A stretch of DNA of 64,000 nt from Arthonia radiata (GCA_002989075.1 PSQN01000004.1:372001-436000), one strand, 5' to 3'. Shown: positions 23,561-34,765, counted from the first letter of the stretch. Numbers and translations: made by a program. Notes: a model not told the origin generated them from the letters alone.

Positions 23561-24971
23561 GACCACTAAGACTCGCGAAGCATAACTCACGGGTAAAGTC
23601 CATGCGTCGTCCAGAAGACTAGCTCGGAAATGACTGGTCATACCGGTAGGTTGGTTGCTGAGTGGCTGTTGGGACCGCACAGCGCCATGGGTGTGGTAAG
23701 TAGGTGCATACGCATAACAAAGTGCATGAGCGTGAACAATTTGACTGCTGCAAGGTAGCGGAGCAGGGAAACTCGGCATCATCACGTAGGTGAAAATTGA
23801 CGACCTGCGGCATGATCTGCAGCCTGTCCTTCATCTAAAAGGACGAGTGGTCACTCCAGGTCGGCCAGGTGCTGAGTCCAACAAAAACCGCCGAGTAACT
23901 GGAACTCGACTGGATCGTCAACATTGACGGATGCAACCCTTCTGATGACGAAGAATACAGACTGCATGCCTGCTTTCGCTATCAAGTTTCCTTTTGCCTT
24001 CGCTCCACCTTTTTCTATTTTCTTCTCCCCGCAAGTCCGAACAGTCTCCCCAAATTCACAGCGACTAAGAGACGGCATGGCGATAACAATTCTGTCTACC
24101 ACCTTGGTGACGCGTACGGTGGCTGATTCAATCACATTCAAGCCCGCACCCCAAAAAAGCTGACGCTATCCAGCGAAAACTCTATGATCGACACGGGCAA
24201 ATATTAGAAAAACAAGGTCACGCAACCATATTTGTCTCAGATGGCTACTATTTGTCTTAGGTGGATGAATCCCTTAGCGAGTATGTTATGCTATAGATTA
24301 TGCATGAACCCCCATCAACGCCTGGCCATTGCAAGTGTTGATGGCGCTCAACGGCAAACCGAGATCATTTGTGCTACGGAATTTACGTGATTCACAACAT
24401 TGAGTTTCTTTTACTAACCATTTCAGCCATCTGGTCCACAACCGAAGTTCGGAGCACATTCTCCTCGTCTGACGATTTTCTAGAAGGCTCTGTGTCCACC
24501 CGAAGGTTGCCAATCATCACTTGACTACAGCGTTGGCTGAAACGAGATTGCGTAGATGGCAATGCTTTCCTTACCAATCTGGTCTTTGAGCACGCATTCT
24601 CTCCACATGACCCGAATCCTCCACGACGGTGAGCTTGTAAGCCTATGTTTCTCCGATCAGCTCTCGAGACAGCTTCTCTGTCGCATGCACGGTAGATCTT
24701 TTGCCGCTTTGCTCGCCATTGACCCACAATACCATATATTGCACAGTCCCCACGCTTCAAATCACACCTTCTGATATCCAGCAGCTTGCAGCTCTTACAC
24801 AAATCGTCTTCACTAACGGCTGAGAAGTTTCTACCTGACGACTTACCGGCTTCTCGGATCTAGCATCGTTGTCATTTAGCTCTACTGCAGCGAACGGTTC
24901 TCCACATCACCCGAGGATCTTGGTGTATCCCTGACAAACAGATCGGCCCATGATGAATACGTCTCGCGGCG
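23561..24971. other. Gene-poor stretch, nothing recognised
   Basis: 1.4 kb before the first member of the membrane-helix family. A short direct repeat (tatttgtct followed by ag and tgg) occurs at about 24,230 and 24,250. No gene, RNA or transposon end was identified. Confidence 0.5.
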
Positions 24972-26023
24972 ATGGCAACTAACGACTACGGACCTGCCAT
25001 CACTTCCTTATCTTCTGACATCGCAAACCTACGTGCGGTGATAGAAGCCCTCTCGTCACATGTGAACATTACGCAAGCCTCCGTTGACGGCATGGCACAT
25101 GCACTCGGTGGCGCTGTTCATGATATCGCCGGTACGTTTAGCAAATATGCTACGAACCTCCTACGTACCTGTCCTTTAATTCTGATCTGAATCATAGATG
25201 CCCAAGCGCTCTCCCAAACCGCCGCTGCCGCCGCTAACAACGCCTCAAGGGCAGCTATAGGTATTCTACTCCTGCTCATAGCCACTTGATCTCCAATAGG
25301 ACCTCTCAACTAACGCTGCCAATAGCAAATGCTCTACCCACTTACACCTTTGCTTTGATCACACTTACCCAAGTCTGGACGCTCATCGAGATGTTCATCA
25401 CCCTTCTAGCCGGCCTTTATGCACTCTACGTAGGCTGGAAGAAAATCAAAGCGATCGTAGTCTTAGTGTTCAGTTGGAAAGGCGACCTGACCATGGACCA
25501 GCAGAGACGACAAACAGTGACGCAGACCGTGCAAAAGAATTTCGGCACCCAAGATTACGTCGTCTTGGTGGTGCTGCAAGAGATCCTCAAGCGCACCGGG
25601 AAGAAGGAAGAAGCAGACTTACTCCGACAAGTGCAGCAGGCCGCGGAAGGACCGAAGATCCAGGAGATGGAGCGAGCGTGCCAGAAGGTCGGCAACTCGG
25701 TCACGCCAGCCGACTCCGAGACCAAAGCGCAAAGCCTGATCACGCAGGCCATTACAGCGTTGGAGAAGAAATGGCAAGAGGCTGAAAAGACGCGTCTCGA
25801 TGCCGAAGAGGGATCGAGAGAGCGAGATGCGAGGATTGAAGAGTATGAACGGCGTGGGCGTGAGGCGGCGAACAGTAGACCGCTTTTCTGGAGGTTTCCT
25901 TCATGGAGGATGGATGCAGAATCGCACACGGAGCAGAGGAGTATGGAGGAGGGCCGCAGTGGTAAGTCTATGCGCTCACGAACATTGTCGCCGAGGCCTC
26001 GTGTTTCTATGACGACGCTGTGA
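24972..26023 (+). CDS. Membrane-helix family protein, copy A (unnamed family)
   Basis: Three exons, 24972-25131, 25198-25260 and 25326-26023, give 306 aa. Both introns (66 and 65 bp) are phase 1; the second has a textbook CTAAC branch and AATAG acceptor, and the nearer AG would meet a stop. The first 75 residues are Ala/Ser-rich helix (ITSLSSDIANLRAVIEALSS). One hydrophobic helix follows (WTLIEMFITLLAGLYALYVG, about residues 90-109). Next comes a 45-residue block (KKIKAIVVLVFSWKGDLT, QKNFGTQDYVVLVVLQEIL, KKEEADLLRQV). The end is a charged coiled coil (about residues 180-265) and a basic tail. There is no signal peptide. I recognise no known family, but copies B and C nearby share the architecture, intron phases and spacing. 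A membrane-anchored helical protein; role unknown. Confidence 0.72.
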
Positions 26024-27060
26024 TGTTTGTGAGCCTCGCTGGCTTGGGCGGTTTATGGAGTCTCTGTACCTCCATCTCTTACCAGGCGTTACGGAGGACC
26101 TTGTCGCGTTCAGCAAGGGGAAAGCATGTCTATGAATTGGACATGATCAACCTCCAGACACGTCTCCGAGTCAGTTCTGATCACGCTTGTCTTTGTTCAA
26201 TGTCTGCTGCGGCCTGCGCTGTGAGTGCCACAGCCTACCGAAACATCACACAGGAAGCGTGGCCTCGTAGGCCGACGAAAGAATTGCCTTATCAGGCAGC
26301 CAACGATGGTTTTGGCACGGTCTCCTATCTTCTGCTTCGCAAGACATCTCAGTTCGTTCACGATCTCATCCCGTGCGAGAGTCGCCACAGGAGAGCCGTG
26401 GCGCTTTGTGTATGATGCTCTGATCCTCATCAGAAATGTGTCTTATCGGCGCCGCGGCGGTAAACCTCTGGCCGCCGTCACGAAGATGACACAGTCTCAC
26501 TGCTATAACTTCTCATCGAGGTATATCGTGCCAGATCTTAAGGATGTCGCCGAGCTTGAAATAGTCCTCGCCAGCTCTCAGAGACGCCCGCAATTGTGGC
26601 AGATACGTTGCAGTAAGAACTATGACTACGTATGAAAATACTGTCACGTCAGTGAAAACCGCCCCCTTTGGATGGCGTTGCCTCCTCGCTTTGTCGACCA
26701 CAGTGAGGACGTCACGGTCGCGTTGCTGTTACTTTCTCATCAGGGTATATCGTGCAAGTTCTCAGCGAGGTCTATGTATGCGAAGCGGCCTGAGTTTGAG
26801 CTCAGGCTTCAGCTACGTCTGATACTGGCCATTACCTGTCTCATGTCATGTCTAACTCATGCTCAGCTTGTGGTTATGAATTCGTTTTCACGGCATTGCT
26901 TCCCATACCAAAAACTTCTACAAAGCCTGTGTCATCTCGCATAGCATCATCTTAAGCTATCAATACCAGCGCGTCGCACCGTTCATTCGGAGCGCTGGTG
27001 ATCGGCTCTCGACATTACCTAGACAAAATCACATCCCTACGGACGCCTGAAGCCCGTACT
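26024..27060. other. Spacer with repeated ATCGAGGTATATCGTG-type motif
   Basis: 1.04 kb between copies A and B. No open frame is convincing. A 16-base motif ATCGAGGTATATCGTG occurs at 26515-26530 and again with two changes at 26739-26754, each preceded by CTTCTC/CTTTCTC. The same 16-mer recurs exactly at 29930-29945, upstream of copy C. It may be a shared regulatory element or a relic of the duplication. Confidence 0.45.
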
Positions 27061-28174
27061 ATGACTGACCGATATTCTGTGCAGGCTGAGTCCATGCAAG
27101 AAATTGCGAAGAGCATCTCGGCGATTGCTGACCTCGCCGGCAATTGTACAAAGCACCAAATCAAACGCAGTGGTGCGTATCAGGCATCGATTGATGTCAA
27201 GGGTTCCAAAACAGCTAATGAAGCCTTCAAGATATTGAATCGATGCTTCAGGGTGTCAAGCAAATTTGTAAGGGTGAGTACAGCGATGCAGCCGTTGGTC
27301 CATGTGATCAAGCTTCGACTGGAGCAATGTCCTGCTAATTCATGTTTCAGACAGCGCGACACCGCGCTGGAGTTCTGACCTTTCCACAACCACTCAGATG
27401 TGTGCGTTGTTAATGATGCTCGGTGCATTGATGACCTTCAGCCTCAATGTTGTTGTGAGACTGAACAAGCTTGGAGCGATGGTAGCCTTACTTTCTAGCC
27501 ACAGTGACTGGACGAGGAATCAAGAAAAGTGCATGAAGCTTGTCGAGATATTACAGAAAGATTGGACGACGGTCGACTGCCTGATACTCCATCTTGTGAA
27601 GTTCTGTCTTCGAGGATCAGGGCGCGCAGCCAAGGCAGACCTTGTCGACAAAGTCCTCAAAGCAGCTGACCATGAACAGAGGGAGAAAATGACTAAAGCT
27701 CGCATGGCCGTCGGATTGCGGAGGATCTCACCGCAGCCAAGGTCGTCTTTGCGGCTCAATGAGAACCACCGCGCAAGTTTGATGGAGCTTGGTCAAATGC
27801 GCGAACAGCAAGAGCCAGCGCCCACGAAATTGCGAAAGCCTATCAACAGCAGAGCCAGCGATAACGCCGATAAAAAGGCGAAAGAGCAGCTGTCGAGGGA
27901 GAGCAACGACGCGTTACTCGGAAATGAGGAGGACACTAGCGACAAATCTGTGTCCTACATGAAAGAAATATCGAGTATAGAGGCGAATTTCGAGCGCCGC
28001 CAGGAAGACATCGTAAACACATTTCGGTCCCAGAAACCAAAGGGGCATCTGGAGAAGTTGCATGCATTTTCAGGCGTGGCTGCTCTATACGAGCTTAAAA
28101 AGCAGAGACAAGAGGAATGGGCGCAAATGGGTGCAATCAGACCTCGAACGACTAGCCGCAAGAAAAGCCAGTGA
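27061..28174 (+). CDS. Membrane-helix family protein, copy B
   Basis: Three exons, 27061-27172, 27232-27273 (42 nt) and 27351-28174, give 325 aa. Intron 1 (27173-27231, GTGCGT, branch GCTAATG, CAAG) and intron 2 (27274-27350, GTGAGT, branch TGCTAAT, TTTCAG) are both phase 1, as in copy A. Exon 3 is open only in the phase this requires. After a helical N-terminus there is one hydrophobic helix (MCALLMMLGALMTFSLNVVV). The family block follows (LNKLGAMVALLSSHSDW, then LQKDWTTVDCLILHLVKF and AAKADLVDKVLKAAD), then a long charged disordered and coiled-coil tail ending in Lys/Arg. A start at 27094 (MQEIAKSIS) is possible. Function unknown. Confidence 0.65.
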
Positions 28175-28492
28175 AGTTGCTAGACCTATGCCTGCCCTTG
28201 TAATGTGTTCCGGGTACTTTCGGACACTTCAGTCTTCTTCGACTTGCTTGAATACCGCGTGGAATTACCAAACTTAGCATGTTTGTCCAGTAAACCTGTC
28301 TTTCCCGGCCTACGCCTGAAGACACGCTGTCAAATATGCTCAACTATTTATACACGACGGTTTCCTCTCGATGTTTCTCCATCCCGCACCCAGTCATCAC
28401 ACTCAGTTCGTGCAAAGCAAAATCAGCAGATTCATTGCCCCCATCATCATCTAGGCTTCTAGATACAACACGCAACGCGTGCCAGCATCACC

Positions 28493-28854
28493 ATGCTTCC
28501 CTTCAGCACAAAGAGCCCCCTCAACAAACAATCCGAAGACATGATGAACACAATCCAAGACGAGTTCCGCAAAGGCCAGTTCGACCCCAAGAAGTACGGC
28601 ATCAACTACACCGGCGACCTACAGAAGCTAAATGAAGGCGGAAAGAAGGCATTCAGCAAGGTGAGTAGGATGGCAGGATCCTGCATACAAGCCTTCATTG
28701 CCCTTCTTCCTCATTCCATACAAACGCGCAGTTGATCCCGAAGTCTTTGGCCCGTATGTCTCTCGACCAGAGTCATTGGCTAATACCTCACCAGCGCGGC
28801 CAGCTCAAAGCCCGCTTCGAGAAGGACAAGTTGGCCAAGGAACCCAAGGCGTGA
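28493..28854 (+). CDS. Small hypothetical protein with one intron
   Basis: Exon 1 (28493-28660, 56 codons) starts MLPFSTKSPLNKQSEDMMNT and has the strong-looking segment RKGQFDPKKYGINYTGDL. A 71-bp intron (28661-28731, GTGAGT..GCGCAG) leads to exon 2, 28732-28854, giving 96 aa with the end RGQLKARFEKDKLAKEPKA. Alternatively a single longer intron to 28794 joins exon 1 to RGQLKARF in frame and gives 75 aa. The protein is short, basic and without signal peptide or membrane span. I recognise no named family, though it looks like a conserved small fungal protein. Confidence 0.6.
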
Positions 28855-30449
28855 GAGCCCCCATCTCTTTGTCGCTATGTGCTGGCATTGTATATGTGTG
28901 TATCGGATTATGCGGGCAAGATGATCCGCAGATCCGGAGGGCGAGCGTCTCCGTGCGGATCCGGCGGACACGGCAAGCGTTTCTATGTGTCTTGATGGTG
29001 GTCGTGCAGTGTTGGAATGGCATCACATGTCGAGATCTGTCATGACTCCAGGCAAACGTCGCCTTCTTTGTATTCAGTTGAGCACCTGCTGGTGATGCTC
29101 GCGACCAACAACGCTTACTATTGTTGAGAAGCTGGCGGTGCGGAAACTCGTCAATAGCCGAGGTGTTTTCCTCGACGTACGAGCTCTACTAGCACAGTGC
29201 GTACCCAACGGACAGTTTGTAGGATGATGCCAATACTCGCAATAGTACTCGCAGCGGAGTAGAGTGTCGTGGTAAGCTCAAGCACTGTGTGATGTCGAGT
29301 TTTGGAGACGGCATTACGGTCTCAATGGCGAGAAGATGGAAATATAATTACTCTTTTGGGTGTCATGTGATACGTCTCGTCTCATTTATTCCCTCCTAGG
29401 CGTCTTTCCATCCCTTCTTATCATCTCCAAGACGTACGACCGAGTATACACGTCGGCTGGATGCTTGGCAAACCTCGGCTAGATAGGGCCAAAAGATAAT
29501 CTAGATTGAGACAGTAGCACACAAAGAATTTTAGTCAGGGCGCAAATATTCCCAACCCCCCGGCCCTCCGGTCACCTAAGTCCTCCCATAAGGCACCCCC
29601 TTCCTTCGCTACGCTCCGGAGGGACCCTCTCTATGGGCCCCTCCTAGGTTCGCGTCGACCTACGTTTTTACAAGTCATACTAGCCCTCTGGGGGAAGGGG
29701 TTACGTAGTGTGTTTACGGGAACGGAGTAAGTCGGGTAAACCTCGTTTGGTGTTTCGGAGACTAATTGGGATTTTCGGACTCCAGCCGAGGTTTTGGCCC
29801 CATCCAGCCGACCATCACACACCGTATGACCTTCGAATTTTCCAAGAAGGCCGCAAGCAGATATCTCGCGCGAATGTCGCTTATTCTACGCCACTTTTAT
29901 CAGACAAGTTTCAGCTACGATACTTGCCAATCGAGGTATATCGTGTATCAAGTCGCGTCGCATCTTCGGTCTCCCGTATGCTTGAGACCATCTGTCTCCG
30001 TCTCAACCGTGCCAGCGTGCAAGGGAAAGATGCTAGGCGCGATCGCCGCCTGCGACACCTGGCATAGCACAATCGCTACGTTGCCGAAACGTGAAGACCA
30101 TACTATTGCTGGCTCTGGCAAGTGTAATGCGCCAGCTAGATTGCTCTCCTATTTGGGGTATCCGATATTGCTATCTATGCCTTCTTTAGTCTTCTGACAA
30201 TCGCTACTCGAGCAACGTGGTCAAGTTAAAGCGTTTCGTCGTTTCTTACACTTTCGGGGCCGCCGGGAAGTGCAACAGATCCCTTCGCAGCTCGGCAAAC
30301 ACACCACAGTGGCTCTGGCAGAGGCGTCAGTGGAGTGATGATGATACGTCGCCAACTGCGACGAACTCGCCCATGGCTTGTGAGACTCCAAGTAAATCGA
30401 GAGTCCCCCTCCATCACAATCAATTGTATCTTGAACAGGTGTACGAGCG
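28855..30449. other. Gene-poor stretch upstream of copy C
   Basis: 1.6 kb without a convincing gene. It holds a GC-hairpin segment near 29,550-29,760 that differs in texture from its surroundings, and one exact copy of the ATCGAGGTATATCGTG motif (29930-29945). Confidence 0.5.
29545..29760. other. Possible mitochondrial (NUMT) or foreign insert
   Basis: This stretch alternates short C/G runs with a self-complementary core (CTTCGCTACGCTCCGGAGGG; CTCCGGAG is a perfect palindrome). That texture is known from GC clusters in fungal mitochondrial intergenic DNA, and I see nothing like it elsewhere in the window. No gene is encoded. The assignment is a guess from texture only; a decayed transposon end is the alternative. 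Confidence 0.25.
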
Positions 30450-31109
30450 ATGTTCAGAAAGCTGCTGCAGGATAGCGGGATCAGCTACGTTGTGGACGAT
30501 GGTCAAGTGGCCAAGAAGTCCACAGAAGACGCGATCGAGAAGATCAGTGAACAACTGAAAAGCACGTACAATGCTCGCAACTTAATACCGCCATTGCACT
30601 CATGTTGACTGTGCAGGGGACAGACAATATAGCCCTCACGCAAGAGGTAGCTCTGAACGCCGGCAACAACACGCAGAAGATTGACGGTACTTGACACCCT
30701 AGCAGTTCTTTGTTGCAGGTGCAGTAGCACATCCGACTAACCGCGCTACATAGAGCTCGCCAAACGTCCACTCGACCAAGGTGCAACATGGATGAGCCAG
30801 ATCTGGACGATCGTCCTGATCATCTTAGCCACAGCAGGGATACTGTACAAAGCCCACGTCTGCTGGGAGCGGTACAAGCCCCTTGCGGTCTACCTCTCCA
30901 CCTTGAAGGGAAACCGTGAGGGTACGGTGAGGTTCAACAAGGCGGTCGACGAAGTGCGGAAAGACTTCAGCAACGGGGACCGTCTGGTTCTGGGTGTCCT
31001 GAGAAGAGTGTTTGTGTATCTTCGGAAAGATGAAGAGGCGGCTGCGGTTGGGTTGGTATATGAGAGAGCGCGGCGGTGCCATGAGAATTACAAACACGAG
31101 GCGGTTTGA
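30450..31109 (+). CDS. Membrane-helix family protein, copy C
   Basis: The last exon, 30754-31109, is well supported. It joins a preceding exon ending at 30686 through a 67-bp phase-1 intron (GTACTT, branch CGACTAAC, ACATAG). It encodes one hydrophobic helix (WTIVLIILATAGILYKAHV), then the family block (WERYKPLAVYLSTLKGN, VRKDFSNGDRLVLGVLRR, RKDEEAAAVGLVYERARR), and stops about 10 residues later. It therefore lacks the long charged tails of A and B. The 5' part is uncertain. A 51-96 nt coding piece ends at 30686 (ALTQEVALNAGNNTQKID), and an upstream piece starting at the ATG at 30450 (KSTEDAIEKISEQLKS) can be joined by an intron from about 30548 to 30622. A start at 30602 is the alternative. 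Confidence 0.55.
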
Positions 31110-31852
31110 TTTCGCTGATTTTGCGAAGGGAGTCCAGTTCTATCTCAATGACTAGGGCCAGGGCCTTGAAACCTCCGGTGCAGTGGGAGGTGGGTCTCAA
31201 TAGGATCAACTGCGAGCATCGAAAAGACATGCCTTTCCCGAGTCCAAGGGGGAGAATCGTGCCCGGGAAAGGAATGATGCTGTCGCCATCGCTCACACCA
31301 CGACAAAAGCAGATGCAGGCCGAGAGTGCACCCGGGAGTCAAGCCCAATCTACGTGCGTCTCAACTACGTCCGTCCTTCGCGTTCGTTTCCAAGGAAAAT
31401 CTACTCATACTACATCTCGCTTTTGCTGAAAGAGCAAGACGTATGCATCTGGATAAATCTTAACCACGTAAGGTACCACGAAGAAGTGGAATAGAGGTCA
31501 AAAAGCAAGACGTGCGCAGCACTATCTGTGACTTGAAGAGACTCGCCCGATTTTCCGTACACGAGAACTCCAGCTACGTTGCGTCGCATCGAAAGCATTA
31601 TCGCGCGTCAATCGCAGGAGGTGCTGTCATTCGCTTTCAGAGAAGCCGGCTCTTGAAGTCCAGACCGCTCTTTCCAGGTGCCCAGTCTTCATCGCAGCGC
31701 CTCTGATTTACAATGGGCTGCGCGCCTCGCACAATGCTTCTGCGTGTCCGATGTTAATGCGGTCGTGTGACGCTGCTGAGACCAGAGTTTGGCACATGGC
31801 CTTGGTGATACCGCTAAGATGGCAAAGGTGAGAACAAGATCTTCGCTGCCAG
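31110..31852. other. Intergenic stretch, nothing recognised
   Basis: Downstream of copy C. Short open frames exist but none has recognisable or protein-like character. Confidence 0.45.
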
Positions 31853-31995
31853 ACCTCCCATCAGCACACCTCCCGTCACCCACCCCTCCCGTCACCCACC
31901 CCTCCCGTCAGCACACCTCCCATTACCAAGCCTCCCAGCACCAAGCCTCCCAGCACCACACCTCCCAGCACCACACCTTCCATCACCACCTCACT
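31853..31995 (+). repeat. Minisatellite, about nine 15-bp units
   Basis: Nine diverged units of the form CCTCCCAGCACCACA (15-16 bp), C-rich on plus and almost without G. No gene contains it. Confidence 0.85.
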
Positions 31996-32199
31996 TACAC
32001 ACGCCATAAAATGACACCGTCACACAACTCATAGCAAGCCTTTGTACATACGCATGACCTCTCGATCACGAAGGTGTCCGGGATAGAAGAGGGGGTAAGG
32101 CTTGAGGACAGACGTTTAGAGCGGATTACAGTTCTGCAGGACGGAAGGGAATGGGAGGATGGAGAGCTTGCGAGATAGCTTTTGAGAATAGTTGCGTGG

Positions 32200-32900
32200 T
32201 AAATGTTATATACTATGGAGCGGTGATATGGCTGAGATGATATGGCTGATAGCGATGAGATGGTAGTATTAGTGCAGATGGATGTCGTGGAATCGTGAGA
32301 CCGTATGAATGATAAATGCTGAGAGCGGAGATGATTTTCGTGTTGTGGTCAGCAGTCAGCTGTGAGAGCCGAGATGCTGTTCGCATTATGAGAGGCGGTC
32401 ACTTGTGAGAGCGAAGATGACGCTGTCAGAATGGCAGATATGTGTCGTAGCAGGTTCGTCTAACTGGCTTTGTCGTAGCAGTGGTGTTCGTGACAGTATC
32501 CGACGAATGGGTGCAGCTGGTACATCCCGTCAGGACGCGATGAAGTAGGGGGTTGATGGCTTATGAGAGGTGATGTGTATTATTAGACGATGTGGAATTG
32601 TGGTATAGCTGAGATGAAATGGCTGAGATGATATGGCTGGGATGGTTTTCTGGCATTGGTGCAATCTGAAATCGTCAAGTCGTTCTGATTCTTGAGGTTG
32701 AGAGCGAGCCGGTGTTGATCATGGTCTTGATGTTGTGGGGAGGAAGAGTCCAGCTGGTACAGCGGGGTTGACGTCGTGGAGATGGCAAATGTATGCCGTT
32801 GCAAGGTGGTCTGGCTGGCGTTGTCGTAGCAGTCTCGGTCGTGACAATATGCGACGGGTGGGTGTAGCTGAGATGTTCCACGATACGGGATGGTGAGACC
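32200..32900. repeat. Imperfect direct duplication, two units of about 320-350 bp
   Basis: Unit 1 (about 32200-32545) and unit 2 (about 32583-32900) share the order of several blocks. These are gatatggctgagatgatatggctg-type runs at the start (32225 and 32605), then a near-identical pair around ggctttgtcgtagcagt/ggcgttgtcgtagcagt (32468 and 32816), followed by cgtgacagtat/cgtgacaatat and gacgaatgggtgcagctg/gacgggtgggtgtagctg. Identity is patchy, so the event is old. A 132-codon open frame on the minus strand of unit 2 is not matched in unit 1, so I do not call a gene. Confidence 0.65.
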
Positions 32901-33055
32901 GTGACCTCGATGTCTGAGGGTTTCGTACAGTTCGGCCAAAACGTTTACCTTAGGAGGGCGATATCCCTGATCCCGCGCCACACTTCAGTTCCGCCGTGGG
33001 ATACGAAGCGGGCCGCAGTCTCCATCATCTTAGTGACATGGCCCTGGATGCATCT

Positions 33056-34765
33056 TCAGTCCCTTCCCAGCGCAACCACAATGTCATTTCGACTCTCACT
33101 CCTCCAATGGCTCGGTCTTCTCAGTGGCAACGCAACACCCACCCACTTCTCCTCCCCACTCGCCTCTCCAAACCTGCTCCTCACGCCCTTTCCGGTGACC
33201 CCACTTCCACCACCTCCTCCACCACCCCACTCCCAAATCACACTCTCCTCATCCTGATACTCCCACTCACCAGTGCAAGCCCTCCACTCCCTCTCCTCCA
33301 TCCCCTTACACGCCCCCAAATCCGTCCACCGGCTCACCACAAGCGCATGCCTGAACCCGCCCCCCTGACTCACCAGCTTCGTCTCAATCTGATACTCACT
33401 CGGGCAGATCATGCATTTATACAGCGGCCTGCAGCGCGGACACATCCCCGCCCTCCTCGGCACGGACGCACCACTCGCACTCGCGGGAATGTGCCCGAGC
33501 GCGCACTTGCAGGCGCTGAAAAGCAGCCCGCCCTTGGCTTCGTGCGGACACGTCGTGTAATTCGCCGTGTAGTCCTTCCGGCTGCTCAGGACTAGGCGTG
33601 TCTCTGACGCCGTCAGGTTCGCGCGGGGGTAGTACGTGCTCGTCACCTTCACGAGCAGGTGACTTGGCTCCCCGGCTTTCGTGGGAGGCTCGATGGCGAA
33701 CTTGGTCCGATGCGTCCACGTCATGTCGACCGTATAACTTGACGGGATATCAGCCCAGCTGCTATTATCAGGACTCCACGTGCGATTCAACTGCTTCAGC
33801 GGGACCGGGCTGGCAACAGGGAAGTGCGTCCCGGACATAGCGAGGTGCGCCAGCGGAAACGGCAGGGAGCGATCGATCGTGAGACGCGTGGACGGGACCG
33901 AGGCTTTAGACTTGCAAGTCGAGGCGAGCAGAGGTTTGCGGTTGTAGTCAGCCGTTGAGCGGAGAACCTCGCGCTTCGGCCGGTCGGAGGGGTGGTGGCG
34001 CGCATGGTAGCGGGCGCAGGGCATGCAGAAGACATGATTGGGGAGTTTGTGGGCCATTGGGGCGAGGAAGACGGCTTTGGCGGGTTTGTGCGAGAGATGG
34101 TGGAGGGGTGGCCAGAAGGAGGGTCCGAGACCGCGGGCGGTCTCGCGGTTAGTGAGGGCGAGAGAGGCGGCGTCTTGGGGCGAGAGATAGGAGCCGATAG
34201 CGAGCCAGATTTCATGTGGAAGCGTGGAGAGGAGGGTGAATGTGATGAAGTCTATTGGGGTGGGTTTTGAGGCGGGGATTGCTGCTTGGGAAGTTGTTGG
34301 GGGTCCGTTGCGTGGTTGGAGAGCTGTGGTGGTGAGTGGGTCGGCGTCTTCGGCCTCACTGCCGCTATGTGTCTCTTCGATGTCTTTCAGAAAATACATG
34401 AGATCTCCGGTCGCTTCATCATTCGTCCTAGGTGAAGCTAGCTGATCATGAAAGCCTGGCGTGTCTGGCATGAGACGTGGTGTGACGGGAGAAGGTGGCT
34501 CGTCTGCTCCTTCTTCGCTGCGGGTGAGCGTATCTTCCTCACTCCGATCTTCTTCCGGCTCAATGAATGAGTAGGCAGGTGGAGGGTCCGCATAGTCGTC
34601 CTCGTCCAGCAGTAATCTCCTACGAGCAGCTGCAGGAGCTGACGAAGCCGGTAGAGTTGCTGGTGGCGTAGGCAGATTTACAGCTTGCTCGCTGTTCTTA
34701 CGGCTGGGCAGCCTCACTTGGAAGCCGCTTGACAAGCGCCGAAGTTGCTTGGAAAGAGATGGCAT
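33056..34765 (-). CDS. F-box protein with C-terminal Cys-rich region
   Basis: A 569-aa single-exon protein. Residues 1-170 are disordered and acidic/Pro-rich. An F-box lies at about 177-215 (LLSTLPHEIWLAIGSYLSPQ, then DAASLALTNR), the motif that docks to Skp1 in SCF ubiquitin ligases. The rest carries no leucine-rich or WD repeats. It has paired cysteines, FCMPCARYH (about residue 248) and, near residue 455, CPRCRPLYKCMIC, which together with CPHEAK and CKC could form a zinc site, as in a fungal F-box family with a conserved Cys-rich C-terminus. A glycine run (nine Gly in ten residues) sits near residue 525. Substrate unknown. Confidence 0.85.
   Translation of the reverse strand: MPSLSKQLRRLSSGFQVRLPSRKNSEQAVNLPTPPATLPASSAPAAARRRLLLDEDDYADPPPAYSFIEPEEDRSEEDTLTRSEEGADEPPSPVTPRLMPDTPGFHDQLASPRTNDEATGDLMYFLKDIEETHSGSEAEDADPLTTTALQPRNGPPTTSQAAIPASKPTPIDFITFTLLSTLPHEIWLAIGSYLSPQDAASLALTNRETARGLGPSFWPPLHHLSHKPAKAVFLAPMAHKLPNHVFCMPCARYHARHHPSDRPKREVLRSTADYNRKPLLASTCKSKASVPSTRLTIDRSLPFPLAHLAMSGTHFPVASPVPLKQLNRTWSPDNSSWADIPSSYTVDMTWTHRTKFAIEPPTKAGEPSHLLVKVTSTYYPRANLTASETRLVLSSRKDYTANYTTCPHEAKGGLLFSACKCALGHIPASASGASVPRRAGMCPRCRPLYKCMICPSEYQIETKLVSQGGGFRHALVVSRWTDLGACKGMEEREWRACTGEWEYQDEESVIWEWGGGGGGGSGVTGKGVRSRFGEASGEEKWVGVALPLRRPSHWRSESRNDIVVALGRD

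Noticed and set aside
28754-28794. Possible second intron (GTATGT..CACCAG) in the small protein gene
   Set aside because: Only 41 bp, below the usual fungal minimum, and its removal breaks the frame; the segment reads through in frame.
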